DNA of 64,000 nucleotides from Bacillota bacterium (lineage in GTDB: Bacteria; Bacillota; Clostridia; Oscillospirales; Ruminococcaceae), in contig JAEWRN010000034.1 of the NCBI GenBank assembly GCA_023460035.1, positions 1-64,000 of the forward strand, read 5' to 3'. The translations under genes were made by a program, and so were the position numbers. A model generated the notes under the pieces. It searched no databases and had not been told where the DNA came from. It saw only the letters and a program-made list of their open reading frames with translations. Shown here one piece after another: positions 40,682-48,504 of the stretch (positions within the stretch are counted from its first letter, which is position 1; each line of letters starts with the position of its first letter).

Positions 40682-40689
40682 AATGTCAA
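40661..40689 (-). promoter_or_regulatory. Consensus promoter of the rhodanese gene
   Basis: On the minus strand TTGACA (40689-40684), 17-bp spacer, TATAAT (40666-40661): perfect match, so expression must be limited by the overlapping operator. Confidence 0.8.
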
Positions 40690-40833
40690 TAGGCTTTGCA
40701 AAAAATAATTGCAAAAATTTTAAATGTAGCACAGGGGCGCACACGCCAAAAGTTAAAATGGTGTGCCCGCACAGAAAAAACAAAGCGAAAATGAATTATC
40801 TGTGAAAATAGTAACATAAAGTAATAAAAACTG

Positions 40834-40862
40834 TTGTAATTCCTATCAAATGGCTCTATAAT
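40834..40862 (+). promoter_or_regulatory. Promoter of the superoxide reductase operon
   Basis: TTGTAA (40834-40839), 17-bp spacer, TATAAT (40857-40862). It gives a leader of about 115 nt with a GGTC/GACC mini-hairpin at 40895-40905 and TTTCG/CGAAA just before the ribosome site. No known riboswitch recognised. Bases 40690-40833 are AT-rich with nothing else identified. Confidence 0.6.
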
Positions 40863-40985
40863 AAAAGTATATTAAATTCCTCTAAGATAGCGACGGTCAA
40901 AGACCTGTTTTGGCGGCAGGGCTGTCTCACTAATTTAAAAATCAAACTTAAAAAATCGATTTTCGTTTGCGAAAGGAGCAAAACA

Positions 40986-41444
40986 ATGAATACAGTTGAA
41001 TTTTATCGTTGTGATGTTTGCGGCAATATGGTCGCGCTGGTCAAAAAGGGTGGCGGCACACTTGTGTGCTGTGGCCAAAACATGACAAAGCTGGAAGCAA
41101 ATACGACAGATGCCGCAACAGAAAAGCATGTGCCGGATGTGAAGCGCGAGGACGGCAAAATTAAAGTCACCGTTGGCGCAGTGGCACACCCGATGCTGAA
41201 AGAGCATTACATTGAATGGATTGCACTTGTCAATGGGGACAAAGTAGAAATTCATTACCTCACCCCCGGTGCCGCCCCCAGCACGATGTTTAATGACGTT
41301 GCCAGCGGTTCGGTGTACGCTTACTGCAACCTGCACGGGCTGTGGAAGGCTGACCTTGACACCATTGTGGCAGGCCGCATTGACGGCGAAAATGTCGACG
41401 AGATCTGCTCGCCGGAATTTGCCGAGGGGTGTGTATCTTACTAA
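40986..41444 (+). CDS. dfx: Superoxide reductase (desulfoferrodoxin, two-domain)
   Basis: Reduces superoxide to peroxide without making oxygen, as anaerobes do. A 152-residue protein: desulforedoxin-like domain with Cys9, Cys12, Cys28, Cys29 binding one iron, then the SOR domain with iron ligands in EKHVPD, VAHPM, EHYIEW and YCNLHGLW. About 30 residues (ADLDTIVAGRIDGENVDEIC onward) extend past the usual end at GLWK. ATG behind AAAGGAG. First gene of an operon with ferritin and thiol peroxidase. Confidence 0.93.
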   Translation: MNTVEFYRCDVCGNMVALVKKGGGTLVCCGQNMTKLEANTTDAATEKHVPDVKREDGKIKVTVGAVAHPMLKEHYIEWIALVNGDKVEIHYLTPGAAPSTMFNDVASGSVYAYCNLHGLWKADLDTIVAGRIDGENVDEICSPEFAEGCVSY

Positions 41445-41504
41445 GAGGCGCCCAGTAAAACGCAAAAAGCACCTCATCACCTTACAAACAAAGGAGAGAC
41501 GATT

Positions 41505-42017
41505 ATGCTGAATGAAAAATTAGTAACCATGTTGAATGACCAGATCAATATGGAATGGTATTCCGCTTATTTTTACCTTGATATTTATGCCTACTATACC
41601 GACGCCAACCTGAATGGGTTTGGTAACTGGTACAATGTGCAGGCACAGGAGGAGCGCGACCACGCGACGCTGTTTATGCAGTACCTGCTGAACAACAGCG
41701 TGCGGCCCGAGCTGAAAGCCGTTGCAAAGCCGGATGTGCTGTTTCAAGATTTCCGCCAGCCAGCCGTTGCGGCGTTTGGCCACGAGCAAAAGGTCACGGC
41801 GTCCATCAATGCCATTTATGCGGTGGCATATGAGCTGAAAGACTTCCGCACCATGCAGTTCCTTGACTGGTTTGTCAAAGAGCAGGGTGAAGAAGAGAAA
41901 AACGCAGATGACATTATCAAAAAATACGACCTGTTTGGCACCGACCCGAAAGGGCTTTATCTGCTGGATGCCGAGCTGGCAGCCCGCACTTATGCGGCGC
42001 CCAGTTTAGTGCTGTAA
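41505..42017 (+). CDS. ftnA: Non-haem ferritin
   Basis: A 170-residue four-helix ferritin that oxidises and stores iron. Ferroxidase ligands: Glu in NMEWYSAYFY, QAQEERDHA and KEQGEEEKNADDI. No haem-binding Met typical of bacterioferritin is evident. ATG at 41505 follows AAAGGAGAG, 60 bases after the superoxide reductase. Removing free iron complements superoxide and peroxide disposal. Confidence 0.93.
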   Translation: MLNEKLVTMLNDQINMEWYSAYFYLDIYAYYTDANLNGFGNWYNVQAQEERDHATLFMQYLLNNSVRPELKAVAKPDVLFQDFRQPAVAAFGHEQKVTASINAIYAVAYELKDFRTMQFLDWFVKEQGEEEKNADDIIKKYDLFGTDPKGLYLLDAELAARTYAAPSLVL

Positions 42018-42053
42018 GCAAGCTAAAAACCAACAGGCAAGGAGTGAACTTAA

Positions 42054-42599
42054 ATGAATATTTATGATTTTGAAGTAAATAATATCAGCGGCGCCCCAAA
42101 GCTGCTTGCAGAATATCAGGGCAAACTGATGCTGATTGTGAATACGGCAAGCAAGTGCGGGTTCACCCCGCAATATGAAGGCCTTGAAGCACTGTATCAA
42201 AAATACAAAGGCGAGGGTCTGGTCATTCTGGGGTTCCCGTCCAACCAGTTCTTAGAGCAGGACCCCGGCAGCAACGAAGAGATCAGCGAGTTTTGCAAAG
42301 TGAATTACGGGGTCACGTTCCCGCTGTTTTCAAAAATTGAAGTGCGTGGGCCCGGTGCGCACCCGCTGTACCGCTTTTTAACAAAGCAGGCACCGTTCCG
42401 CGGGTTTGAAATGGACAAAGAGATGGGCCGCAAGATCGAATCGGTCGTGCGCGAACATTACCCGGAGAACCTGAACGGCGACGAAATCAAGTGGAATTTT
42501 ACGAAGTTTCTTGTCAGCCGCGACGGTACAAAGATTACCCGTTATGAGCCGACGGTCACGCCGCAAGAGCTGGATGCCATCATTCAAAAAGAGCTGTAA
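42054..42599 (+). CDS. gpx: Glutathione-peroxidase-family thiol peroxidase
   Basis: A 181-residue thioredoxin-fold peroxidase. The peroxidatic residue is Cys35 in TASKCGFTPQY, with Gln in FPSNQF and Trp/Asn in KWNFTKFLV completing the tetrad. Bacterial members of this kind generally use thioredoxin. ATG follows AAGGAGTG, 36 bases after ferritin. Converts peroxide left by superoxide reductase. Confidence 0.93.
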   Translation: MNIYDFEVNNISGAPKLLAEYQGKLMLIVNTASKCGFTPQYEGLEALYQKYKGEGLVILGFPSNQFLEQDPGSNEEISEFCKVNYGVTFPLFSKIEVRGPGAHPLYRFLTKQAPFRGFEMDKEMGRKIESVVREHYPENLNGDEIKWNFTKFLVSRDGTKITRYEPTVTPQELDAIIQKEL

Positions 42600-42610
42600 C
42601 CGCAACATAA

Positions 42611-42642
42611 AAAAACAGGGGGCATTGCCCCCTGTTTTTTTA
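42611..42642 (+). terminator. Terminator of the oxidative-stress operon
   Basis: Perfect 13-bp stem AAAAACAGGGGGC/GCCCCCTGTTTTT with 3-base loop and T-run; also faces recQ. Confidence 0.88.
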
Positions 42643-42678
42643 TGTTTATTTTTATGCTTGACTTACCGGTAATGCGGT

Positions 42679-44163
42679 TCAGCAGTACTGTGCAACCAAC
42701 GCTAAAAATTCTTTTGCATACCGCGTGCATTTAATTTTGCCCACACCCGGCACCTTTAAAAAGTCTGCTTCTGTTTTGGGCAGCATCGTGCTAATTTTTT
42801 GCAGCGTCGCATCGGTAAATACGGCAAATGGCGGCACCCCGGCACTGCGTGCAAGCTTTAAACGCAGCTTTTTCAGCTCGGCGTACAGGCCGCTTGGGGC
42901 CATTGTTTCTTCGGGCTGTGGCGCTTTTACCGCCGCTTTTTGCGGCGTAAGGCAGCCTGAACAGTTGCCACAGTGTGCGGGCGGCTGTTCGCCAAAATAC
43001 CGCAATAGCGAAGCACGCAGGCAGCCTTTGGCGTTTGCATAAAAGGTCATTTGGCGCAGTCGGTCTTCGTCCCGCGCACGCAGCTGCTGCGCCTGTTCTT
43101 CGGTAAGGTCGCCGCGTGCGTCGCTGTGCTCAATTAAAAAACGGTTGGTCATGACATCACGCTTGCTGTAAAGCAGCAGGCATTGTGCCGGGTTGCCGTC
43201 CCGCCCGGCGCGCCCGGCCTCCTGGTAATAGCTTTCAATATCCTTGGGCATATTGTAGTGTATTACAAAGGCGACGTTTGATTTGTCGATGCCCATGCCA
43301 AACGCGTTGGTCGCCACCATAAGCTGCACCCGGTCATACAAAAAATCGTCCTGGCTGCGCTGCCGGTCTTCAATGGGCAGCCCTGCGTGGTAACTGGTGG
43401 CGGCAAACCCGTCGTCGCAAAGGCGGGCGCAAACCTCTTCTACCGTTTTGCGGGTCAGACAGTAAATAATGCCGCAGCTGTCCGGGTGCAGCATCAGGTA
43501 ATCTTTTAGCGCCGCATACTTGTCGGTGGTGCGCGCAACACCAAAATAAAGGTTGGGCCGGTCAAACCCCGTCACCGTCACACTGGCATTTTGCAGGCAA
43601 AGCAGGGAAACAATGTCCTCGCGCACCTGCCGTGTGGCTGTTGCGGTAAAAGCGCAGACCACCGGCCGCACAGACAGCCGCTCTAAAAAAGTGGCAATGT
43701 CAAGGTAACCGGGCCTGAAATCCTGCCCCCACTGCGAAACGCAGTGCGCTTCGTCCACACACACCATGCTGATGATTTGGCTGGCGCAAAGCGATAAAAA
43801 AGAGGGGGTCAGCAGGCGTTCTGGTGCGACATAAATAATTTTGTAAAGCCCCTGCTTTGCGTTTTGCAGGGCTTTGCGGTACTGCCCGTCCGACAGCGAA
43901 GAGTTCAGGTAAGCGGCCCGCACCCCGGCCTGCACCAGTGCGCCAACCTGGTCTTTCATCAGTGAAATCAATGGGCAGACCACAATGGTAATGCCGGGCA
44001 GCAGCAAGGCGGGCAGCTGGTAGCAGACAGATTTCCCCGCGCCGGTGGGCATAATACCCACTGCGTCGCCGCCGGCCAGCAGACGGTCGATGATGGGCTG
44101 CTGGCCGGGCCGAAAGCCGGTGTAGCCAAACACTTCTTGTAACAGTTGTTGCTTGCGGTCCAT
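42679..44163 (-). CDS. recQ: ATP-dependent DNA helicase RecQ
   Basis: A 494-residue 3'-5' helicase for recombination and fork repair. Helicase motifs: motif I MPTGAGKSVCYQ, DEAH in VCVDEAHCVSQWG, motif III AFTATAT, motif VI YYQEAGRAGRDG. Zinc-binding CLRASLLRYFGE...CGNCSGC follows, then a winged-helix part is reduced and an HRDC domain closes (about 425-490). Length is short for RecQ (usually near 600) because the RQC wing region is abbreviated. ATG at 44163 follows GGAAAGGGG. Confidence 0.93.
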   Translation of the reverse strand: MDRKQQLLQEVFGYTGFRPGQQPIIDRLLAGGDAVGIMPTGAGKSVCYQLPALLLPGITIVVCPLISLMKDQVGALVQAGVRAAYLNSSLSDGQYRKALQNAKQGLYKIIYVAPERLLTPSFLSLCASQIISMVCVDEAHCVSQWGQDFRPGYLDIATFLERLSVRPVVCAFTATATRQVREDIVSLLCLQNASVTVTGFDRPNLYFGVARTTDKYAALKDYLMLHPDSCGIIYCLTRKTVEEVCARLCDDGFAATSYHAGLPIEDRQRSQDDFLYDRVQLMVATNAFGMGIDKSNVAFVIHYNMPKDIESYYQEAGRAGRDGNPAQCLLLYSKRDVMTNRFLIEHSDARGDLTEEQAQQLRARDEDRLRQMTFYANAKGCLRASLLRYFGEQPPAHCGNCSGCLTPQKAAVKAPQPEETMAPSGLYAELKKLRLKLARSAGVPPFAVFTDATLQKISTMLPKTEADFLKVPGVGKIKCTRYAKEFLALVAQYC

Positions 44164-44235
44164 AAAACCCCTTTCCAACAAAGAGCCGCCGCGGCCAAAG
44201 CCGCAGCGGCAAAAACCCTTGTTTTGAACTGGTGC

Positions 44236-45981
44236 TTATTCCGGCATCATGCGCACAATGCCGCGCTCGGCGTCCACGGCGACCTTTACGCCGTCTTTTA
44301 AAACGTGGGTGGCACTGGTGGCGCCCACAATCACCGGTTTTTCCAGTGTAAGGCCCACAATAGCGGCGTGGCTGTTCAGGCCCGGCTCTTCGGCAATAAT
44401 CGCGGATGCCTTTTTCAGGTATTCCAAAATTTCATTGCTGGTCGAGGGGATGACCAAAACGTCGCCGGGGTGCAGCTTCGTTTTTACTTCGGCCTCGCTT
44501 TTGCAGATGCAAAGGCGGCCGCAGTCTACCAGTTTGCCAACACCGACGCCCGAAAGCAGCGAAGAGCCAACCAGGTGTGCCTTGATCATGTTGGTTGTGC
44601 CGGAAACCCCAACCGGTACACCGGCGGTAATCACGGCAAAGTCGCCCTCTCTCAGGTAACCGGCTTTTTGCGCCAGCTCGGCAGAGGTGTCAATCAGTTC
44701 GTCAGTCGTCTGCACAAGCGGCATAATCAGCGGCACAATGCCCCATGAAAGGCTGAGGTGGCGGTAGATTTGCTGGGTGGTAACGCAGGCAATGATGGGC
44801 GGGGTAGGGCGGTATTTGCAAAGAAGCCGCGCGGTTTCGCCGCTTTTGCTCACCGTTACAATTGCTTTTGCGTTGATGTCCATTGCGGTGGTACAGGCCG
44901 CATGCGCCATAGCATCGGCGACACCCATATGGTCTTCCAGCCCGCGGTTGCGCAGGCGCTTGTTGTAGTTGATATCCGCTTCGGTGCGCACGGCAATGGC
45001 GGCCATGGTTTTAACCGCCTCAATGGGAAACTTGCCCGCAGCGGTTTCGCCTGACAGCATAATGGCAGAAGTACCGTCGTAAATGGCGTTGGCAACGTCG
45101 GTGATCTCCGCACGGGTTGGGCGTGGGTTGTTCATCATTGAGTCCAGCATCTGGGTTGCGGTAATTACGGGCTTGCCGTTGTTATAGCAGTGCCAGATGA
45201 TGCTTTTTTGAATGATAGGGATTTCGGTGAAATCAATTTCGACACCCATGTCGCCACGAGCGACCATCACACCGTCCGAAACGGCAAGGATTTCCTCAAT
45301 GTTCTGCACGCCTTCGCCGTTTTCGATTTTTGCAATAATCTTAATGTTGTCGCACTTGTGGGCATCCAGCAGCTCACGGATGTCCAGCACGTCGCGGGCG
45401 CAGCGGGTAAACGAGGCGGCAATAAAATCAAACCCGTTTTCAATGCCAAACACAATGTCGGCTTCGTCCTGTTTGCTGAGGTACGGCATTGAAAGGCGTA
45501 CCCCCGGCACGTTGACACTTTTGTGATTTGACACATAGCCGCTGTTCTGTATTTTACAGGTGATGTCCTGTCCCTCCACCTTTTCAACGACCATCGAAAT
45601 CAAGCCGTCGTCCAGCAAAAGGCGGGTGCCGGGGGCAACGTCCTGCGGCAAATCGCGGTAGGTGATTGAGCAAATTGCGGCGGTGCCCACCACATTGCGG
45701 GTCGTCAGCACAAAGCTGGCCCCTTTTTCCAGAAAGACTTTGCCGTCTTTAAAATCACGCAGTCGAATTTCCGGGCCTTTGGTATCCAGCAATGCTGCAA
45801 TCGGCTGCTGCATTTCGTCACGCAGTCTACGCAGCAGGTTCAGCCGCCCAAGGTGCTCTTCATAAGTACCGTGCGAAAAATTAAACCGTGCGACATTCAT
45901 GCCGGCGGTGATCATTTCACGCAAAGTCTCTTCAGAGTCAGTGGCAGGGCCGAGGGTGCAGATAATTTTTGTTTTGCGCAA
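44236..45981 (-). CDS. pyk: Pyruvate kinase, long form with C-terminal swivelling domain
   Basis: Final ATP-forming step of glycolysis. A 581-residue protein: the Pyk core (1 to about 470) with KIICTLGPAT, MVARGDMGVEI and ISAMLSGETAAG-type IMLSGETAAG, and a C-terminal PEP-utilising swivel domain (about 490-580) with GLNSHAAIVGL, seen in Bacillus/Clostridia enzymes. TTG at 45981 follows GGGGGAA. Divergent from deoB. Confidence 0.95.
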   Translation of the reverse strand: MRKTKIICTLGPATDSEETLREMITAGMNVARFNFSHGTYEEHLGRLNLLRRLRDEMQQPIAALLDTKGPEIRLRDFKDGKVFLEKGASFVLTTRNVVGTAAICSITYRDLPQDVAPGTRLLLDDGLISMVVEKVEGQDITCKIQNSGYVSNHKSVNVPGVRLSMPYLSKQDEADIVFGIENGFDFIAASFTRCARDVLDIRELLDAHKCDNIKIIAKIENGEGVQNIEEILAVSDGVMVARGDMGVEIDFTEIPIIQKSIIWHCYNNGKPVITATQMLDSMMNNPRPTRAEITDVANAIYDGTSAIMLSGETAAGKFPIEAVKTMAAIAVRTEADINYNKRLRNRGLEDHMGVADAMAHAACTTAMDINAKAIVTVSKSGETARLLCKYRPTPPIIACVTTQQIYRHLSLSWGIVPLIMPLVQTTDELIDTSAELAQKAGYLREGDFAVITAGVPVGVSGTTNMIKAHLVGSSLLSGVGVGKLVDCGRLCICKSEAEVKTKLHPGDVLVIPSTSNEILEYLKKASAIIAEEPGLNSHAAIVGLTLEKPVIVGATSATHVLKDGVKVAVDAERGIVRMMPE

Positions 45982-46041
45982 TGCAATTCCCCCTTCAACA
46001 GAACGACCGGACTATGCCGGAAAATTTTCGAAATCCACTTT

Positions 46042-46047
46042 ATTATA
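46042..46047 (-). promoter_or_regulatory. Probable -10 of pyk
   Basis: TATAAT on the minus strand (46047-46042), 60 bases upstream of pyk; its -35 (TAGGCA at about 46070) is weak. Within the 311-base pyk-deoB gap the rest is AT-rich with no other feature apart from the deoB promoter. Confidence 0.45.
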
Positions 46048-46148
46048 CTATAGATTTTAGGTTTTGCCTACTGCCCCAAGGGGAATTTGAATTGAAAATG
46101 GAGATTATAGCAAGTTTCACTTAAAACGGCAAAACAAAAGGAGAATTG

Positions 46149-46177
46149 TTGTTGATATCGTTTGTTTGTGTTATAAT
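46149..46177 (+). promoter_or_regulatory. Promoter of deoB
   Basis: TTGTTG (46149-46154), 17-bp spacer, TATAAT (46172-46177). Leader of about 110 nt follows with no recognised structure. Confidence 0.6.
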
Positions 46178-46292
46178 AACGATGTACTAAGCCATGTGCG
46201 GCAAGGGCGAAAAACGGGCAGTGGCTGCCAAATGTTTTTGCAATGCCGCCATAACAGAAATAATGTTTCAAATTGATAAAGGAGTTCAAAAA

Positions 46293-47465
46293 ATGGCAAA
46301 AAGAGCGTTTATTATTGTGCTGGATAGCTTTGGGATTGGCAAAGCGCCGGATGCAGCGGCTTTTGGTGATGAGGGCAGCGATACGCTGGCTTCCATTTCT
46401 AAAAGTGCGAAATTTAATACCCCGGTTCTGGGCAGCCTTGGCATGTTCAATATTGACGATGTGACCTGCTGCCCGCCGGTGGCAGCGCCGAAAGCCAGCT
46501 TTGCGCGTTTGGTAGAGCAGAGCAAAGGCAAGGACACCACCATTGGCCACTGGGAGATTGCGGGCGTGGAAAGCCCCAACCCGCTGCCGACCTACCCGAA
46601 CGGCTTCCCCAAAGAGGTTATTGACGAGTTTGAGGCAAAAACCGGCTGCGGGGTGCTGTGCAACCTGCCGTATTCCGGCACGCAGGTGCTGGTCGATTAT
46701 GGCGAAGAACACCTGCGCACCGGCAAGCTGATTGTGTACACCTCTGCCGACAGCGTGTTCCAGATTGCCGCACACGAAGATTTGGTGCCGGTGAAAAAGC
46801 TGTACGAGTACTGCGAAATTGCCCGCAAAATGTTGGTGGGTGAGCACGGTGTTGGCCGCGTGATTGCGCGCCCGTTTGTCGGTACCGACAAAACCAATTT
46901 CAAGCGCACCCCGAACCGCCACGATTTCAGCCTGCTGCCCCCCAGCAAAACCATGCTGGATTATTTGCAGCAGGCAGGCCTTGAGACAATTGGCGTTGGC
47001 AAAATTTATGATATTTTTGCAGGGCAGGGTGTGAATAAAACGACCCGCACCACCTCAAACCACCATGGCATGGAAGTTACGCTGGGCCATGTAAAAGAGG
47101 ACTTTGAGGGCCTTTGCTTTGTGAACCTGGTCGACTTTGACATGCTGTATGGCCACCGCAATGATGTGGACGGCTATGCCGCGGCCGCAACCGAGTTTGA
47201 CGGCCAGCTTGCCGAGTTTTTGCCGCTGATGCGAGACGAGGATATTTTGATTATCACCGCAGACCACGGCTGCGACCCTGCAACGCCGTCTACCGACCAT
47301 TCGCGTGAATGCGTGCCGATGTTGATTTACGGCAAGCAGATCCGTGAAGGCATCAACCTTGGCACCCGCCCGTCGTACGCCAACATTGCGGCGACGGTGC
47401 TGGATTATTTTGGCGTAAAAGCCCCTGTTGCGGGCACGAGCTTTTTGCCCGAAGTGCTGAAATAA
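46293..47465 (+). CDS. deoB: Phosphopentomutase
   Basis: Interconverts ribose-1-phosphate and ribose-5-phosphate in nucleoside salvage. 390 residues with the alkaline-phosphatase-superfamily metal motifs: DSFGIGKAPDA at the N-terminus, catalytic Thr in GKDTTIGHWE, and ITADHGCDPATPSTDHSRE near the end. ATG 46293 follows AAAGGAG; the frame is open to 46194 without support. Confidence 0.96.
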   Translation: MAKRAFIIVLDSFGIGKAPDAAAFGDEGSDTLASISKSAKFNTPVLGSLGMFNIDDVTCCPPVAAPKASFARLVEQSKGKDTTIGHWEIAGVESPNPLPTYPNGFPKEVIDEFEAKTGCGVLCNLPYSGTQVLVDYGEEHLRTGKLIVYTSADSVFQIAAHEDLVPVKKLYEYCEIARKMLVGEHGVGRVIARPFVGTDKTNFKRTPNRHDFSLLPPSKTMLDYLQQAGLETIGVGKIYDIFAGQGVNKTTRTTSNHHGMEVTLGHVKEDFEGLCFVNLVDFDMLYGHRNDVDGYAAAATEFDGQLAEFLPLMRDEDILIITADHGCDPATPSTDHSRECVPMLIYGKQIREGINLGTRPSYANIAATVLDYFGVKAPVAGTSFLPEVLK

Positions 47466-47484
47466 AGCGTTCTGTAAAAAACAT

Positions 47485-47518
47485 AAAAAAGGTGCCGCTT
47501 TTTTGCGGCACCTTTTTT
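47485..47518 (+). terminator. Terminator of deoB
   Basis: Perfect 14-bp stem AAAAAAGGTGCCGC/GCGGCACCTTTTTT, 6-base loop, T-run. Confidence 0.9.
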
Positions 47519-47630
47519 TACAAAAATTTTGACGAAAATTGTAGTATTCGCCTTTTTAGTTTCGTTTCAAGTATAGAACGTAAAACAACAACGCTGCCAG
47601 TCGGCAGCACCGAAACGGAGGACGAAAACC

Positions 47631-47759
47631 ATGTTTGCACAAACCATTATTTTTGCCAGTATTGCAGTTCTTTGCCTGGTATTCAGCGTCAGCGTTTTGG
47701 CTGCTGGCGGCATTGAAGATGTGCCGGAACCAGCTAAGGTGCCCGGTAGCAACGCATAA
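47631..47759 (+). CDS. 42-residue membrane or secreted peptide
   Basis: A short frame with a strong GGAGG ribosome site 9 bases before its ATG. The product starts MFAQTIIFASIAVLCLVFSV, one hydrophobic helix, followed by a polar acidic tail AAGGIEDVPEPAKVPGSNA. The AAGG junction after the helix could be a signal-peptidase site. It lies alone between two terminators (47485-47518 and 47815-47843). A GCTGCC/GGCAGC hairpin precedes it. I do not recognise a family. Confidence 0.6.
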   Translation: MFAQTIIFASIAVLCLVFSVSVLAAGGIEDVPEPAKVPGSNA

Positions 47760-47814
47760 ATACTGACCCCGGGAAGCAAGCCTCACAACTTTAGACCCCT
47801 CTTCCCTAAAGGTA

Positions 47815-47850
47815 CAACCCGCCGGCATTTTGCCGGCGGGTTGCTTTATT
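47815..47850. terminator. Bidirectional terminator between the small ORF and udk
   Basis: Perfect 13-bp stem CAACCCGCCGGCA/TGCCGGCGGGTTG, 3-base loop, then CTTTATTTTT. Confidence 0.85.
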
Positions 47851-47865
47851 TTTGCGGTGCCATAT

Positions 47866-48492
47866 TCAGCGCTTTGCAATTTCAGCCCGAATGCGGTCAA
47901 TCACCATGTCCAGTGCCACGGCATTATAGCCGCCCTCCGGCACAATCACGTCGGCATAACGCTTGCTGGGCTCCACAAATTCTTCATGCATGGGCTTTAC
48001 GGTAGAAAGGTATTGTTCAATCACGCTGTCAAGGCTGCGCCCACGCTCTTTTACGTCGCGCAAAATGCGTCGAATTAGCCGCACGTCGCTGTCGGTGTCC
48101 ACATAGACCTTGATGTCAAATAAGTCGCGCAGCGGTTTATTCTCAAAAATCAGAATACCGTCCACAATAATGACCGGCGAAGCCGCTACCGCCAAGGTTT
48201 CCGGCAGGCGGGTGAACTCGGTGTACGAATAGACCGGGCGGCAGATATCCTCCCCCGCGCGCAGCTTTAAAAGGTCTGCAATCAGCAGGTCGGTGTCAAA
48301 CGCATTTGGGTGGTCAAAGTTTTGCTGTTTGCGCTCATCAAGGGAAAGCTCGGCAAACGATTTATAGTAGTAATCGTGGTTTAGGGTAGTCACCGCGCCG
48401 CCGAAATATTGAATAATGCGGTTTGCAAAGGTGGTTTTGCCCGAGCCCGAGCCGCCGGCAATGCCCAAAATCAATGCGTTTTTCTTCTCCAT
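47866..48492 (-). CDS. udk: Uridine kinase
   Basis: Phosphorylates uridine/cytidine for salvage. 208 residues with P-loop GIAGGSGSGKTTF, substrate motif NHDYYYKS and DHPNAFD, and lid VRLIRRILRDVKERGRS. ATG at 48492 follows GAGGAGGATG. Lies 12 bases past the ABC exporter gene and is probably last in that operon. Confidence 0.94.
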   Translation of the reverse strand: MEKKNALILGIAGGSGSGKTTFANRIIQYFGGAVTTLNHDYYYKSFAELSLDERKQQNFDHPNAFDTDLLIADLLKLRAGEDICRPVYSYTEFTRLPETLAVAASPVIIVDGILIFENKPLRDLFDIKVYVDTDSDVRLIRRILRDVKERGRSLDSVIEQYLSTVKPMHEEFVEPSKRYADVIVPEGGYNAVALDMVIDRIRAEIAKR

Positions 48493-48504
48493 ACAACATC
48501 CTCC

